Shown: positions 1-9,468, counted from the stretch's first letter. The stretch: 64,000 bases of DNA from Alteromonas sp. IB21 (GCF_016405965.1 NZ_JAEFCD010000002.1:248001-312000), one strand, 5' to 3'. Program-made: numbers and translations. The notes: a model not told the origin generated them from the sequence alone.

Positions 1-1
1 C

Positions 2-139
2 ATTCGAGAATGCGTAGAAAATAAACTCATTCCATACCGTCGCCTACAACAGAAAATGGCTCAGTTGCCGACGCATAACCCTGAACCGACAAAACGACCA
101 ACTCGCCCAATCCGTTCAAGCAGACCTGCGGCGGCTTAA
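2..139 (+). CDS. C-terminal fragment of an unidentified protein
   Basis: An open frame runs from the window edge to a TAA at 137-139, giving about 45 residues. The tail is basic and rich in proline, arginine and alanine, and ends in RPAAA. It is followed 23 bases later by a good rho-independent terminator, which supports it being the true end of a gene. The visible part has no motif that identifies a family; a low-complexity basic tail occurs in many unrelated proteins, so no function is assigned. The start lies outside the window. Confidence 0.6.
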   Translation: MRECVENKLIPYRRLQQKMAQLPTHNPEPTKRPTRPIRSSRPAAA

Positions 140-162
140 TCTAACAAGCCTAACTTCCCCTA

Positions 163-218
163 GCCTTTGTTGCATTGCTATTTTCTTACTCTCAAATAGC
201 AGTAACAAAGGCGTTTTT
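163..218 (+). terminator. Rho-independent terminator after the fragment
   Basis: GCCTTTGTT...GCTATTT (163-183) pairs with AAATAGC...AACAAAGGC (194-212), and TTTTT follows at 214-218. It closes the upstream gene and separates it from mtnN. Confidence 0.8.
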
Positions 219-305
219 CTGTCAGTTTTAAAGATTTCCTTATACAATTAAGCTATTAAAGAGCGTATTCACGCGTTAAATCCCCTCAACATCGTCGGTA
301 TAGTT

Positions 306-1007
306 ATGAAAAAAATTGGTATTTTAGGTGCAATGGACGAAGAAGTTGCGCTACTTAAAGCGTCACTTTGCGATGTAAAAGAAACTCAGTGGAAGCACCT
401 TACGTTTTACGAAGGCACACTTAACGACCTAGACGTTGTGCTAGTAAAATGCGGGATTGGTAAAGTTGCTGCCGCCCTTGCCACCACGGTACTTATTGAG
501 CAATATGCTCCCGATGCTGTGGTTAATACCGGTTCAGCCGGTGGCTTTGATAAAACCCTCAATATTGGCGACTTGGTTATTGCTAGCCACGTCATTCACC
601 ATGATGCCGACCTTACTCATTTTGGTTATAAGCTAGGCCAGTGTGCCGGTATGCCTGAAGATTTTCGTTGTGATACTACACTGATGGAAGCAGCACATAA
701 TGCTGCGGCAACCATCACATCGCTTCAATCGACAACTGGCTTGATTTGTACTGGCGATGCATTTATCGGTAGCGATGAAGCAGTAGCAGAGCTACGTAAA
801 AACTTTCCTGATATGAAAGCAGTTGAAATGGAAGGCGTCGCTATAGGCCAAACTTGCTACATGCTTGACACGCCATTTCTTGTGATTCGTTCGCTGTCGG
901 ACATTGCTGGAAAAACATCATCGGTTAGCTTCAAAGAATATTTAGACACTGCTGCCAAAAATTCAGCACAGCTTGTAATGGCGATGATAAAAGCACTCGC
1001 AAAATAA
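306..1007 (+). CDS. mtnN: 5'-methylthioadenosine/S-adenosylhomocysteine nucleosidase
   Basis: Cytoplasmic enzyme that hydrolyses the N-glycosidic bond of methylthioadenosine and S-adenosylhomocysteine to release adenine, removing inhibitory by-products of methylation, polyamine and autoinducer synthesis. The 233-residue length is normal for the family. The N-terminal IGILGAMDEE carries the catalytic glutamate (E13), VEMEG near residue 176 carries the nucleoside-binding glutamate, and SLSDIAGK the catalytic aspartate, as in E. coli MtnN. The ATG at 306 gives the family N-terminus exactly; no strong Shine-Dalgarno is seen. It is followed after one base by the CbiB-like gene and then btuF; E. 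coli also has mtn next to btuF. Confidence 0.95.
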   Translation: MKKIGILGAMDEEVALLKASLCDVKETQWKHLTFYEGTLNDLDVVLVKCGIGKVAAALATTVLIEQYAPDAVVNTGSAGGFDKTLNIGDLVIASHVIHHDADLTHFGYKLGQCAGMPEDFRCDTTLMEAAHNAAATITSLQSTTGLICTGDAFIGSDEAVAELRKNFPDMKAVEMEGVAIGQTCYMLDTPFLVIRSLSDIAGKTSSVSFKEYLDTAAKNSAQLVMAMIKALAK

Positions 1008-1008
1008 G

Positions 1009-1953
1009 ATGACAGACATTATTAGCGACCCTAGATATCAGTCGCTATTAGTACTTTGGTTGGCAGTTGCCGTTGATGCACTGTGGCGCTGGCCCCAAAG
1101 TACTCACCCGTTAACACTAATGCGCTACCTTGTTCAACAGATGGGGCGCAAAGTCGTACCATCGCGCGACTATGGCCCTAGCCAGCATTATATTTCAGGC
1201 TCTCTCGCCGCGCTTGTCCTGCTTGCTCCGTTTGTAATTTGTGTTGCCATTTTGGTCTATATGGCGCAATACCCTGTTTTCTTCGAGGCCATCATACTTA
1301 TTGCGCTACTCGATTTTGGCTATCAGCGCCAACAATATAAAAGGGTGTTGACAAGTGTTGGTAGAAATAAAAAATCTCTTGCAAGAGAGATGGTGCAAAC
1401 AATAACCGCGAGGCAATGTGATTCATTGTCTGATATTGGCATTGCTAAAGCCGCTATTGAGTCACTATGGCTGAAATTTCTTTATCTTTACTGCGGTGTC
1501 ATCTTCTACTATCTAGTCACTGGCCCAATTGGTGCACTCATTTACCGTTTACTGCTACTTACGTCGTGGCAATGGCATTATCGCACGCCAAAAATGGTTT
1601 ATTTTGCCCGACCTGTGCGAAAGCTCGTGTATTTACTTTCCTTTCCACCTGCCTTGTTTGGTGGATTTATAACTCTTCTTGTTAGTCATCCAATCAAGGG
1701 GTTGAGTGCCGTAAAACGTTCACCTGTAAAAGATAAAACCTCGCTACTTCTTGCATTACTGGGCGGCGTGCTCAATATAAAGCTTGGAGGGCCGGCTATC
1801 TACGCAAATAAAAAGTATCGTTACACCCGAGTCGGGGGCGAATGCGATGTAAAATACTCAAACATGATTGCTGCCAAGTCTATCATTACGTATGCAATGC
1901 TAGTAACAACCGCCGTAGCTTCGCTTGTATTGTTGGCAGCAGCCCTCGTTTAG
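1009..1953 (+). CDS. cbiB: CbiB/CobD-family cobalamin biosynthesis membrane protein
   Basis: Predicted inner-membrane protein of 314 residues with about five hydrophobic segments (roughly 60-85, 90-110, 160-190, 205-230 and 290-312). It resembles the CbiB/CobD adenosylcobinamide-phosphate synthase family, which attaches aminopropanol to adenosylcobyric acid late in B12 assembly. The HPLTLM segment near residue 31 resembles the family's HPV-type N-terminal motif. Its start lies one base after the mtnN stop, so the two are probably cotranscribed, and a BtuF-like binding protein follows, which fits corrinoid salvage. Without full B12 genes in view, a role in cobinamide salvage rather than de novo synthesis is inference. 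Confidence 0.8.
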   Translation: MTDIISDPRYQSLLVLWLAVAVDALWRWPQSTHPLTLMRYLVQQMGRKVVPSRDYGPSQHYISGSLAALVLLAPFVICVAILVYMAQYPVFFEAIILIALLDFGYQRQQYKRVLTSVGRNKKSLAREMVQTITARQCDSLSDIGIAKAAIESLWLKFLYLYCGVIFYYLVTGPIGALIYRLLLLTSWQWHYRTPKMVYFARPVRKLVYLLSFPPALFGGFITLLVSHPIKGLSAVKRSPVKDKTSLLLALLGGVLNIKLGGPAIYANKKYRYTRVGGECDVKYSNMIAAKSIITYAMLVTTAVASLVLLAAALV

Positions 1954-2073
1954 CCCCCACATGTTGATGGGTGATAACAATCAATGTCCTGCCGGTGATC
2001 ATTTGAGTCGTGACACAGTGATAAAATGTATCGGGTACTTCATAAGGTTAGTTGAACGGTGAGAAAAGTAATA

Positions 2074-2985
2074 ATGCGTCAGATGATTAGCAACTTAGTA
2101 CAAATCAAAGTGTTAAATTTATTTCGCTCTGCGCTGCGTGTTTGCGGTTTATATGCGTGTTTTTTGGCAGCATTGCTTAACACCAGCTCACACGCGGCGA
2201 ATTCAAGTAGCTTCCAGTATGAAGATATAACGCTAACCTCCGACTCTTCATTGAAGATCGTTAGCCTAGCCCCCCACTTAACTGAATGGGCCTTTAGTCT
2301 GGGGCTTGGCGATAACCTTGTGGGCGTGAGTGATTACAGTGACTTTCCAGAGAAAGCCAAAGCTATTCTTCGCGTAGCGGACTATCAAGGTGCTGATATA
2401 GCAACAATAATAGCCCTTGAACCCGATCTAATCCTCGCTTGGGATGGGGGAAATAAGCCGCAAGATATTCACAAACTCTCCTCTTTAGGGATTAAGGTTT
2501 TTAGCAGTAACGTTGAAAATTTGGAAGACATTCCCGAAGAAATAAACAGACTCGCCGAACTGACTGGTACAAGAAAACGTGCCACCGCACTAACAGATAA
2601 ATTTACAAACGAACTCAACGCCCTAAAAGAGAAATACGCAAAGACCACCAATAAACCCGTATTCTATTATTCATGGACGGTGCCGCTTATGTCTATCGGG
2701 CCGGGAGCGTGGCCGAATAAACTGCTTAATGTATGCGGAGCCCAAACGTTGTTTAACGATAGTCCTGTCGACTATCCACAGGTTAGCGTAAAAGATGTTT
2801 TAATGAGGCAACCTCACGCATTAGTGGCTGCGTCAAAGAATACACGCGCAGATCTTGACGTTTTTTGGGACAAGCACAGAGCCTTCTTAGACGCACCGTT
2901 GCTCGTTGTAGATCCTGACGTTACCAGCCGCTTTTCATTGCGTTTAATAAATGAACTAAAATTGCTGTGTGAAGGTATAAACTAA
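2074..2985 (+). CDS. btuF: Cobalamin-binding periplasmic protein (BtuF-like)
   Basis: Substrate-binding protein of the BtuCDF-type vitamin B12 ABC importer. After a hydrophobic signal region ending near NTSSHAA, the mature protein begins with the family block IVSLAPHLTEWAFSLG...LVGVSDY, matching BtuF of enteric bacteria, and continues with the two-lobe binding fold. No permease or ATPase gene (btuC, btuD) is in the window, so partners must be elsewhere. The start is uncertain: GTG at 2059 gives 308 residues, the ATG at 2074 gives 303, and another ATG lies at 2083; all precede the signal peptide. No cobalamin riboswitch is recognisable in the 105 bases before it. Confidence 0.88.
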   Translation: MRQMISNLVQIKVLNLFRSALRVCGLYACFLAALLNTSSHAANSSSFQYEDITLTSDSSLKIVSLAPHLTEWAFSLGLGDNLVGVSDYSDFPEKAKAILRVADYQGADIATIIALEPDLILAWDGGNKPQDIHKLSSLGIKVFSSNVENLEDIPEEINRLAELTGTRKRATALTDKFTNELNALKEKYAKTTNKPVFYYSWTVPLMSIGPGAWPNKLLNVCGAQTLFNDSPVDYPQVSVKDVLMRQPHALVAASKNTRADLDVFWDKHRAFLDAPLLVVDPDVTSRFSLRLINELKLLCEGIN

Positions 2986-3043
2986 TCTGCATAAACGCTA
3001 TACTTAAGTCTAATATTGAAGTGAGAGTGAGAGTTTTTCTAAC

Positions 3044-3454
3044 ATGCGAATAGCCGTTGTGTTTTTTCTTGTTATTGTTATTGTTGGTGTTGTACTTTTT
3101 ACATCGCTTCAATGCTCTGCAAAAGCGACCTCACAAGCATCTGTCGCTGCCTCGCCTTACCTCATTGAACGCGTTGCGAATAAAGACTGGCTACTTATCG
3201 ACGTGCGTTCTCCCCAAGAATTCGCAGATGGTCATATACCAGGGGCCGTCAATATGCCCCATGAGAACATCAACGATTACCTTAGCGAATTAGAAAATCA
3301 CAAGAATAAGCCTATCATCATTTATTGTCGCTCGGGCAGAAGAGCCAAACTCGCTATGAAAGTATTAGAAGACCTCGACTTTTCTGAAGTCATGCATTTG
3401 GAAGGCGATATGTTGGGGTGGAGTGCAGCAGGAATGACGGTCGATAGAATGTAG
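3044..3454 (+). CDS. Rhodanese-domain protein, exported or membrane-anchored
   Basis: A 136-residue protein with a hydrophobic N-terminus (about residues 3-22) that could be a signal peptide or single anchor, followed by one rhodanese domain. LIDVRSPQEFADGHIPGA is the classic rhodanese entry motif, and IIYCRSGRRA carries the active-site cysteine with the CRSGRRA loop typical of sulfurtransferases of the PspE/GlpE type. Likely a periplasmic sulfurtransferase, by analogy with PspE. Sulfur donor and acceptor cannot be told from sequence. It stands downstream of btuF on the same strand with 58 bases between. Confidence 0.85.
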   Translation: MRIAVVFFLVIVIVGVVLFTSLQCSAKATSQASVAASPYLIERVANKDWLLIDVRSPQEFADGHIPGAVNMPHENINDYLSELENHKNKPIIIYCRSGRRAKLAMKVLEDLDFSEVMHLEGDMLGWSAAGMTVDRM

Positions 3455-3616
3455 TTTCTATTGGCCCTTGTGTACGCGGTTGTTTCTGCGTACTAATGCT
3501 TATTGGTGTTGCTCAACGCGCCTTAATCAAGCACACATTGCCCAAGACGCTGTATGCTGTGTGTTGATAACAGCGTGTGATACACTCTTGTTATTCTTCG
3601 ATTGTATAACCCTCTT

Positions 3617-4018
3617 ATGAAAATAGATATCGCTACCCCAGCCATGTTGTTTCCAGCAATTTCATTGCTACTTTTGGCCTATACAAATCGTTTTTTAACG
3701 CTCGCCACGATAATCAGAAATTTTTCAAAAGAAGAGCGGGACGATAATACTCAGGCTCAAATTAAAAACCTGCGTTTGCGCATTCAACTCATTAAACGCA
3801 TGCAAATAGCAGGCGTTGGAAGTTTTTTTCTTTGTGTCGTCTCCATGCTAGCCATCTATCTTACTTACCAGAAGGTAGGCAATTGGGTTTTCGCTGCAAG
3901 CTTAGTTTCATTACTTTATTCACTGTGGATGTCAGTGAGAGAAATACTCATATCCGTAGAGGCGCTGGATGTTCACTTGGACGGGATAAAGCATACGCCA
4001 AGCAAAGAGAAGTCATGA
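3617..4018 (+). CDS. DUF2721 family membrane protein
   Basis: A 133-residue membrane protein: a hydrophobic segment at about 8-27, a charged cytoplasmic stretch with many K/R residues (IKNLRLRIQLIKRM), then two further hydrophobic segments near 70-90 and 95-112. This layout and the TPAMLFPAISLL opening match DUF2721, whose function is unknown. A TTG at 3602 would add five residues, but the ATG at 3617 gives the usual family start. Its TGA stop overlaps the ATG of the acetyltransferase gene (ATGA at 4015-4018), implying translational coupling. Confidence 0.75.
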   Translation: MKIDIATPAMLFPAISLLLLAYTNRFLTLATIIRNFSKEERDDNTQAQIKNLRLRIQLIKRMQIAGVGSFFLCVVSMLAIYLTYQKVGNWVFAASLVSLLYSLWMSVREILISVEALDVHLDGIKHTPSKEKS

Positions 4019-4614
4019 CGTCAGACCCTATGCATCAAACCGTTTTGGCGCAATGTGATATAACCTATGCGCCACTCTCGCCCATCCACTTTGCTGGTGT
4101 AATTTCACTGGGGAATAAGGTGCATGGCGACAACTATCTTACCAATGATTTACTAGCCGATTATTATGCAAAAAGCTTTGTAGGCGATATCAACGCTAGC
4201 TGGGTGGCGCTGAATCAAGATAACGTGGTTGGTTTTCGTTTAACCTTTGCTCACAACCAATGGCAAAGCGACGAATGGTGCACGCCATCTTTGTGGCCTG
4301 CGACAGCTGAAAATGTATGCTACTTTAAGTGCAACACCGTTGATCCCGACATGCAAGGTAAAGGAATTGGGAGCGAATTACTGCGTCAGTCTATTGAATG
4401 TGCAAAGACACAAGGCGCAGATGCGGGATTAGCACACATTTGGCTGGCCAGCCCTGGCAATAGCGCTTTTAAGTATTTCACCAAAAATGGCGGGCAGCTA
4501 ATAAAAAAACACCCCAACAAATGGCGCGATGCTTCTATTCATGAAGGCTACAACTGCCCTGTATGTACAGAATACTGCGAATGTGAAGGCGCAGAAATGC
4601 TTCTTGAATTTTAA
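4015..4614 (+). CDS. GNAT-family N-acetyltransferase
   Basis: A 199-residue protein of the GCN5-related acetyltransferase fold. The acetyl-CoA-binding block is visible as DPDMQGKGIGSELLRQSIE (motif A with the Q-x-x-G-x-G pyrophosphate loop) at about residues 112-130. A cysteine-rich end (CPVCTEYCECEG near residue 183) is unusual and could bind a metal. The open frame extends upstream to 3832, but that part lies inside the DUF2721 gene; the ATG at 4015 overlapping the DUF2721 stop is the credible start. Substrate unknown. Confidence 0.8.
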   Translation: MTSDPMHQTVLAQCDITYAPLSPIHFAGVISLGNKVHGDNYLTNDLLADYYAKSFVGDINASWVALNQDNVVGFRLTFAHNQWQSDEWCTPSLWPATAENVCYFKCNTVDPDMQGKGIGSELLRQSIECAKTQGADAGLAHIWLASPGNSAFKYFTKNGGQLIKKHPNKWRDASIHEGYNCPVCTEYCECEGAEMLLEF

Positions 4615-4644
4615 GCTTTATCTGGTATTTACTATTTTTTTCTT

Positions 4645-6003
4645 ATGCCTTACGACCCTTTAGTTTCCCACGGCGTTTCACCTTCTCTGCCCCCAGCTGA
4701 AAGCTACTGGCATGCCACTCACAAACCTGAAACACTGCCACCATTAAGTAAAAATATAAGTTCAGACTACCTTGTTATTGGAGGGGGATACACTGGGCTA
4801 TCGGCTGCAATAACACTTGCTGAGGCTAATCAACAGGTAACGCTGCTCGACGCCAATTCATTGGGTTTTGGCTGCGCAGGTCGCAATGGCGGTTTCATTC
4901 TTTCTGGTAGCGGCCGCCTATCGTTGAGTGCCATCGAAAATAGATGGGGATATGCGGTTGCTAAGGGTATGCAGGCTGAATTTGATGGCGCGGTAAGTCT
5001 ACTCAATCAACGTATCGCAGACTTTGATATGCACGTAGACCTCGTTAAAGGGCCCTATTTGAAACTCGCTCACAGTCCTAAGCAAGCCAAACTACTGAGT
5101 GACAGTGCAAAGCACCATGAATCTCATTTCAAAGTAGCAAGTACATTACTTAGTCAAGAAGATCTAACCTCTCGCTTCGGCATCAAGGGGGCCTACGGGG
5201 GAGTTGAAGTTAACGGAGCGTGTTTACACCCGTTAAAACTGGTAAGCGAGTATGCGCGATTAGCAAAAGCACTTGGCGCGACGCTTTACTATGACTCTCC
5301 TGCCATCCGTATTGAGAAGCACAAGACAGGATATGTAGTCACAACCCCAAACGGCTCTGTATCAGCCAAACACATACTAATTGCCACTAACGCTTATACC
5401 CCGAAACGCTTTCACGACGCCGTAGATAATAAGCAGTTCCCCGTTCAGTCGAGCATCTTTGTCACTGCGCCAATGAATAAGGAACAGCGTGCGCAGTCTG
5501 GCCTAACTGCGCCAATGAGCTTTATGGATACACGAATGATGAAATACTATTATCGTGTATTGCCCGACGGACGCCTACTATTCGGTGGCCGTGGAGCGGT
5601 AAATGGAAAAGGTGCCGACAACTCCTCAGAGAGGCAGCGTCTCTATAACGCCATGGTAAAAAGCTTCCCTTCGCTTAGCGGTATTACTATGGATTATTTC
5701 TGGAGTGGCTGGGTGAGTGTGTCATTAGACAGTATGCCAAGAATTTTCGTCGACAATGAGGCCGGCGGCAAAAGTGCAAACGGCTCTGACTTTACTGTCG
5801 GTTATGCCATGGGATACTGCGGCTCGGGGGTTTCTTTTGCCGCATTTGCTGGGCAACGACTCGCTCAACGTATGCTCGGTACCTGTGACGTCGATTTATC
5901 CCTTCCCCTTTATTGTTCGCCACTTAAAACCTACCCTTTTACAAAAGGGAGAAGGCTCGCCCTGCATGGCCTTTATCAATGGGCGAAATTTGCAGAACGC
6001 TAG
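4645..6003 (+). CDS. FAD-dependent amine/amino-acid oxidoreductase (DAO family)
   Basis: A 452-residue flavoprotein of the D-amino-acid oxidase/glycine oxidase superfamily, closest in layout to gamma-glutamylputrescine oxidase (PuuB/OrdL). It opens with YWHAT, then the dinucleotide-binding motif VIGGGYTGLSAA near residue 45 and a GRNGGF block near 85 that in PuuB-like enzymes contacts FAD. The C-terminal block GYAMGYCGSGVSFAAFAGQ closes the FAD site. It probably oxidises an amine or amino acid, releasing peroxide or passing electrons on. No puu genes lie nearby, so the specific substrate is not assigned. Confidence 0.8.
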   Translation: MPYDPLVSHGVSPSLPPAESYWHATHKPETLPPLSKNISSDYLVIGGGYTGLSAAITLAEANQQVTLLDANSLGFGCAGRNGGFILSGSGRLSLSAIENRWGYAVAKGMQAEFDGAVSLLNQRIADFDMHVDLVKGPYLKLAHSPKQAKLLSDSAKHHESHFKVASTLLSQEDLTSRFGIKGAYGGVEVNGACLHPLKLVSEYARLAKALGATLYYDSPAIRIEKHKTGYVVTTPNGSVSAKHILIATNAYTPKRFHDAVDNKQFPVQSSIFVTAPMNKEQRAQSGLTAPMSFMDTRMMKYYYRVLPDGRLLFGGRGAVNGKGADNSSERQRLYNAMVKSFPSLSGITMDYFWSGWVSVSLDSMPRIFVDNEAGGKSANGSDFTVGYAMGYCGSGVSFAAFAGQRLAQRMLGTCDVDLSLPLYCSPLKTYPFTKGRRLALHGLYQWAKFAER

Positions 6004-6073
6004 CAACGTTTACATTGCATACTGTCTATAATTTAGGCTATGTTAGAACACTTTTCTTTGACGGAGTCACCTC

Positions 6074-6427
6074 ATGTCATATATCGATGCCTTTGCTGTA
6101 GCCGTTCCCACTGAAAATAAAGCGTTATACATTGAGCACGCCAAAATCGCCGGCAATATTTTTAAAGAGTATAGTGCCACTAAAATTCTTGAAGCTTGGG
6201 GTGACGATGTGCCCGTTGGCGAGGTAACGTCTTTTCCCCTAGCTGTAAAAGCTAAAGAAAATGAAACCGTGGTGTTTTCAATTGCGTTTTGGCCATCAAA
6301 AGAAGTGCGCGATACCGCATGGCAGAAGGTGATGGAAGACCCTAGAATGAACAATAGCGAAAACCCCATGCCTTTCGACGGTAAGCGCCTTATCTATGGG
6401 GGCTTCGTTCCTATTCTTGAATTATAA
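6074..6427 (+). CDS. DUF1428 family protein
   Basis: A 117-residue cytoplasmic protein matching DUF1428: the MSYIDAFAVAVP opening, a central LEAWGDDVP block and the closing MPFDGKRLIYGGF block are the conserved parts of this family. The fold is a ferredoxin-like dimeric alpha/beta barrel and no reaction is established. A Shine-Dalgarno-like GACGGAGT lies about ten bases before the ATG. It is the last gene of the plus-strand block before the convergent tyrS. Confidence 0.85.
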   Translation: MSYIDAFAVAVPTENKALYIEHAKIAGNIFKEYSATKILEAWGDDVPVGEVTSFPLAVKAKENETVVFSIAFWPSKEVRDTAWQKVMEDPRMNNSENPMPFDGKRLIYGGFVPILEL

Positions 6428-6471
6428 GGCTGAGACTACAGCTTTCAGCTATTTCATGTCGTCTAATAAGG

Positions 6472-6501
6472 CAAAAAAACCCGCTCAAATAAGCGGGCTT
6501 T
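6472..6501. terminator. Bidirectional terminator between DUF1428 gene and tyrS
   Basis: The stem CCCGCT/AGCGGG (6480-6485 and 6492-6497) is flanked by a seven-A run on the left and CTTT on the right. The A run gives a strong U tract for tyrS on the minus strand. Confidence 0.8.
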
Positions 6502-6521
6502 CAAAACATTTCCGAAAAATA

Positions 6522-7721
6522 TTAGGCTAGCGTAATGCGCGCAAACTTACGTTTACCTACTTGGTATACGTTTTCACCTTTTTCGGTAATAACTAAACGG
6601 GTATCTTCCACTTTGTCGCCGTTAATTTTAACTGCGCCTTGTTTAATCATGCGCATAGCGTCTGACGTTGACCCAACAAGCTCCGCTTCTTTTAACAAGT
6701 TACCAATGGCAATGCCTTCGTCGCTTAATGCAATTTCAAGCTCAGGCATGTCGTCGGGAATAGCATTTTTTTGGAAGCGTTGAATAAAATCTTGATGCGC
6801 GCCTTCAGCTGCAGCATCGTCATGGAAGCGTGCAATAATTTCTTTCGCCAACATGATTTTAATATCACGAGGGTTTTCACCGCTAGCAACACGAGATTTA
6901 AGCTCAGCTATCTCTTCTAATGGACGGAAGCTTAGAAGGTCGTAGTAACGCCACATCAAATCATCAGAAATAGACATCACTTTACCGAACATATCGTTTG
7001 GCGCGTCTGTGATACCAATGTAGTTGTTCAAAGATTTTGACATCTTCTGAACGCCGTCAAGACCTTCTAGTAGCGGCACCATCACAATAGACTGCTGCTT
7101 TTGACCCTGCTCTTTTTGAAGCTCACGACCCATAAGCAGGTTAAAGCGCTGATCAGTACCGCCTAATTCAACGTCTGATTCAAGCGCGACGGAGTCCCAG
7201 CCTTGCACCAGCGGATACAAGAACTCATGAATAGCGATAGGCTGACCGTTGGTATAACGCTTTTTAAAGTCGTCACGCTCTAGCATACGCGCAACCGTTT
7301 GGCTCGCAGCGAGTTTGATCATGCCTGCTGCGCCCAGTTTGTCCATCCATTCTGAGTTAAAACGTATTTCCGTTTTATCTTCATCAAGGATCTTGAACAC
7401 TTGTTCTTGATACGTTTTCGCGTTTTCTAATACCTGTTCTTTACTTAAGGGCTTGCGTGTGACATTTTTACCTGTAGGATCACCAATAAGGCCAGTAAAA
7501 TCGCCAATAAGAAAAACAACCTTGTGGCCAAGTTGCTGAAATGTACGCAGCTTATTGATCAATACAGTGTGACCAAGATGCAAATCAGGCGCAGTTGGAT
7601 CAAAACCCGCTTTAATGGTTAGGGTTTTGCCGGATTTTAGTTTTTCAATTAAATCCTCTTCGGGAAGTATTTCATCTACGCCCCGTTTAATCTCAGCCAG
7701 CGCTGTTTGCCAATCTTTCAT
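6522..7721 (-). CDS. tyrS: Tyrosine--tRNA ligase
   Basis: Class I aminoacyl-tRNA synthetase charging tRNA-Tyr. The 399-residue protein has the HIGH-type motif DLHLGHTVL near residue 46, the tyrosine-binding [17 protein letters not shown] region near residue 175, and a KMSKS motif ([11 protein letters not shown]) near residue 228, then a C-terminal S4-like RNA-binding domain ([14 protein letters not shown]). The length and the intact KMSKS motif place it in the shorter TyrRS type rather than the E. coli TyrS type, which has KFGKT. It is a single gene with its own terminator, divergent from the M23 peptidase gene. Confidence 0.95.
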   Translation of the reverse strand: MKDWQTALAEIKRGVDEILPEEDLIEKLKSGKTLTIKAGFDPTAPDLHLGHTVLINKLRTFQQLGHKVVFLIGDFTGLIGDPTGKNVTRKPLSKEQVLENAKTYQEQVFKILDEDKTEIRFNSEWMDKLGAAGMIKLAASQTVARMLERDDFKKRYTNGQPIAIHEFLYPLVQGWDSVALESDVELGGTDQRFNLLMGRELQKEQGQKQQSIVMVPLLEGLDGVQKMSKSLNNYIGITDAPNDMFGKVMSISDDLMWRYYDLLSFRPLEEIAELKSRVASGENPRDIKIMLAKEIIARFHDDAAAEGAHQDFIQRFQKNAIPDDMPELEIALSDEGIAIGNLLKEAELVGSTSDAMRMIKQGAVKINGDKVEDTRLVITEKGENVYQVGKRKFARITLA

Positions 7722-8135
7722 TTGTAAGTCACACTCTTAAATAAACTGTACATTCAATATTGGCGGGCATTTTACGCGTACAATGGAACCATTAAAAGGT
7801 TTGCGCGTCAAAAAACGGATTACAAACAGTCAGGTTGTTAAACCCAACAGTTTTGAACGTGAAATCTGTGTACTGAATTGACTTAGGTCGAACGTGAGGG
7901 GAAGGGCTTCTGCAAATACGCGTTAGGCGTATCATGGGCGCTCCGCCTCAGCATCTCAGCGTTAGAGGGGTGGCTTCACCTTTACAAATGTTCAGCGAAC
8001 ACATCAGATGACCGCGATGATAAGAGCTATTGGGTGTAACAATTTGCGCTAATAAAATAATGAGAAAAGTTGCATTTTTAAGCAACATATGTGAAATAGC
8101 GTTGTGCACATAACATTTCTCAGGTGGGCCGTAGT
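7722..8135. other. Divergent intergenic region, tyrS / M23 peptidase
   Basis: A 414-base gap with no credible gene. It must hold the promoters of both neighbours, but I cannot place them with confidence. A GC-rich patch at about 7900-7990 has two adjacent short hairpins: ATACGC/GCGTAT (7916-7932) and GGCG/CGCC just after. A small GTTGC/GCAAC hairpin lies at 8069-8086. No tRNA-like cloverleaf or known riboswitch was seen. Confidence 0.5.
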
Positions 8136-9461
8136 ATGAGAAAGAAATTAGACGCTTCAAAAGCGCTCAATTTATATAAAAATTTACCTAAGCAGCACAG
8201 AACAGGTATTGCTATCGCAAGCTTGTTTCTTGGCGGGCTTATTCTTTTGCCGTCGGAGCCAGTTGAAGCTAGCCGTCATCAAGAGGCACATATTTTAGAC
8301 GCAGGCGTCCGCTATCCAGTAGATCTGCATATTACGCCGTCTACTGATGTATTTTCTGGTGAGGAAGAGTCTACGTGGCAAACTTATAAAGTTCGCAGTG
8401 GCGATACATTAGCAAAGCTATTTAAACGCGCGGGTTTTACCGCCCGTGACGTTTACAATGTGACTCAAGCTGGCGAGCTAGCAAAAACACTCGTCACTTT
8501 GCTTCCTGGGGATGAGCTTTCATTTAAGGCGAATAAAGACGGCAGTTTTGGTGAGTTAAAGTACAGACTATCTTCGACGGAAACCCTTTTTGTCCGTCCT
8601 GATACGTCTAGCGATAATGCCGGGTTGACTGCTCAGCTTGAGAAACGTGATGTAGATATTCGCTATAACTTCGCGCAAGGTGAAATTCATTCTAGCTTTT
8701 GGAATGCCGCGAGTGACGCTGGCTTAACCAGTAATCAAATTATGAATTTGGCTGGAATTTTCGGCTGGGATATCGACTTTGCGATGGAAATTCGCGCTGG
8801 CGATACCTTTAACGTCGTATTCGAAGAGCAGTACATTGATGGCGAATTTGTTGGCTACGGCGATATTGTGGCGGCGGAATTTACTAATCAGGGCGAACAT
8901 TTTAGCGCGATTCTTCACGAAGACGGCACCTATTATACGCCTGAGGGCCGCAGCATGCGAAAGAGCTTCTTGCGTGCACCGGTTAACTTTAGATACGTTA
9001 GCTCTAACTTCACCAAAGCGCGTTTTCACCCTGTACAAAAGCGCTGGAAAGCACATCGTGGTACAGACTATGTCGCTGCCGTTGGCACACCAATTATGGC
9101 CGCTGGCGATGGAAAAGTAATCAAAGCAGGCTATGATAAATATAATGGCCACCATGTTTTCATTCAACACGGTGAAAAATATACCACCAAATACCTTCAC
9201 TTCAAGAAACGCGCAGTGAAGGTTGGGGATACTGTTAAACAAGGTCAAACTGTCGGTTACCTTGGTAGCTCAGGAATGGTGACTGGTGCGCATCTACACT
9301 ATGAATTTTTGGTGGATGGTGTACATAGAAACCCACGCACAGTAGAGCTACCGAAAGCGCTACCGATAGCAAAGGAAGAGCGAGAAAGATTTATGGAAAT
9401 AGCAGAACTTCGTCAGCAGCAACTTAATAACAACAAACGTATTATGCTTGCGATGAAATAG
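8136..9461 (+). CDS. Murein endopeptidase of the M23 family with LysM-like domain
   Basis: Envelope peptidase predicted to cut peptidoglycan cross-links, of the MepM/OapA type. A membrane anchor or signal segment lies near residues 22-40, followed by a LysM/OapA-like segment (YKVRSGDTLAKLFKRAG, about 85-101). The C-terminal lytic domain carries the zinc motif HRGTDY (H-x3-D) near residue 307 and the closing HLHYEF, with KYTTKYLHF between. All metal ligands of an active M23 peptidase appear present. An upstream GTG at 8124 is in frame, but CAGGTGGG at 8121-8128 looks like the ribosome binding site for the ATG at 8136. anmK follows after seven bases, giving a cell-wall turnover and recycling pair. 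Confidence 0.9.
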   Translation: MRKKLDASKALNLYKNLPKQHRTGIAIASLFLGGLILLPSEPVEASRHQEAHILDAGVRYPVDLHITPSTDVFSGEEESTWQTYKVRSGDTLAKLFKRAGFTARDVYNVTQAGELAKTLVTLLPGDELSFKANKDGSFGELKYRLSSTETLFVRPDTSSDNAGLTAQLEKRDVDIRYNFAQGEIHSSFWNAASDAGLTSNQIMNLAGIFGWDIDFAMEIRAGDTFNVVFEEQYIDGEFVGYGDIVAAEFTNQGEHFSAILHEDGTYYTPEGRSMRKSFLRAPVNFRYVSSNFTKARFHPVQKRWKAHRGTDYVAAVGTPIMAAGDGKVIKAGYDKYNGHHVFIQHGEKYTTKYLHFKKRAVKVGDTVKQGQTVGYLGSSGMVTGAHLHYEFLVDGVHRNPRTVELPKALPIAKEERERFMEIAELRQQQLNNNKRIMLAMK

Positions 9462-9468
9462 CAGCGCT

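Noticed and set aside
1954..2073. Cobalamin riboswitch before the B12 genes
   Set aside because: The gap is only about 105-120 bases and lacks the conserved B12-box; no fold of adequate size was seen. None was seen before mtnN either.
3472..3493. GTACGC/GCGTAC hairpin after the rhodanese gene
   Set aside because: Only six base pairs with a ten-base loop and no T run; not convincing as a terminator.
7900..7990. Possible small RNA or tRNA remnant with short hairpins
   Set aside because: The hairpins are short, there is no cloverleaf, no clear promoter or terminator, and no known family is matched.
8724..9248. 174-residue minus-strand open frame
   Set aside because: It lies entirely inside the M23 peptidase gene, whose frame has all catalytic motifs; the minus frame resembles no protein family.
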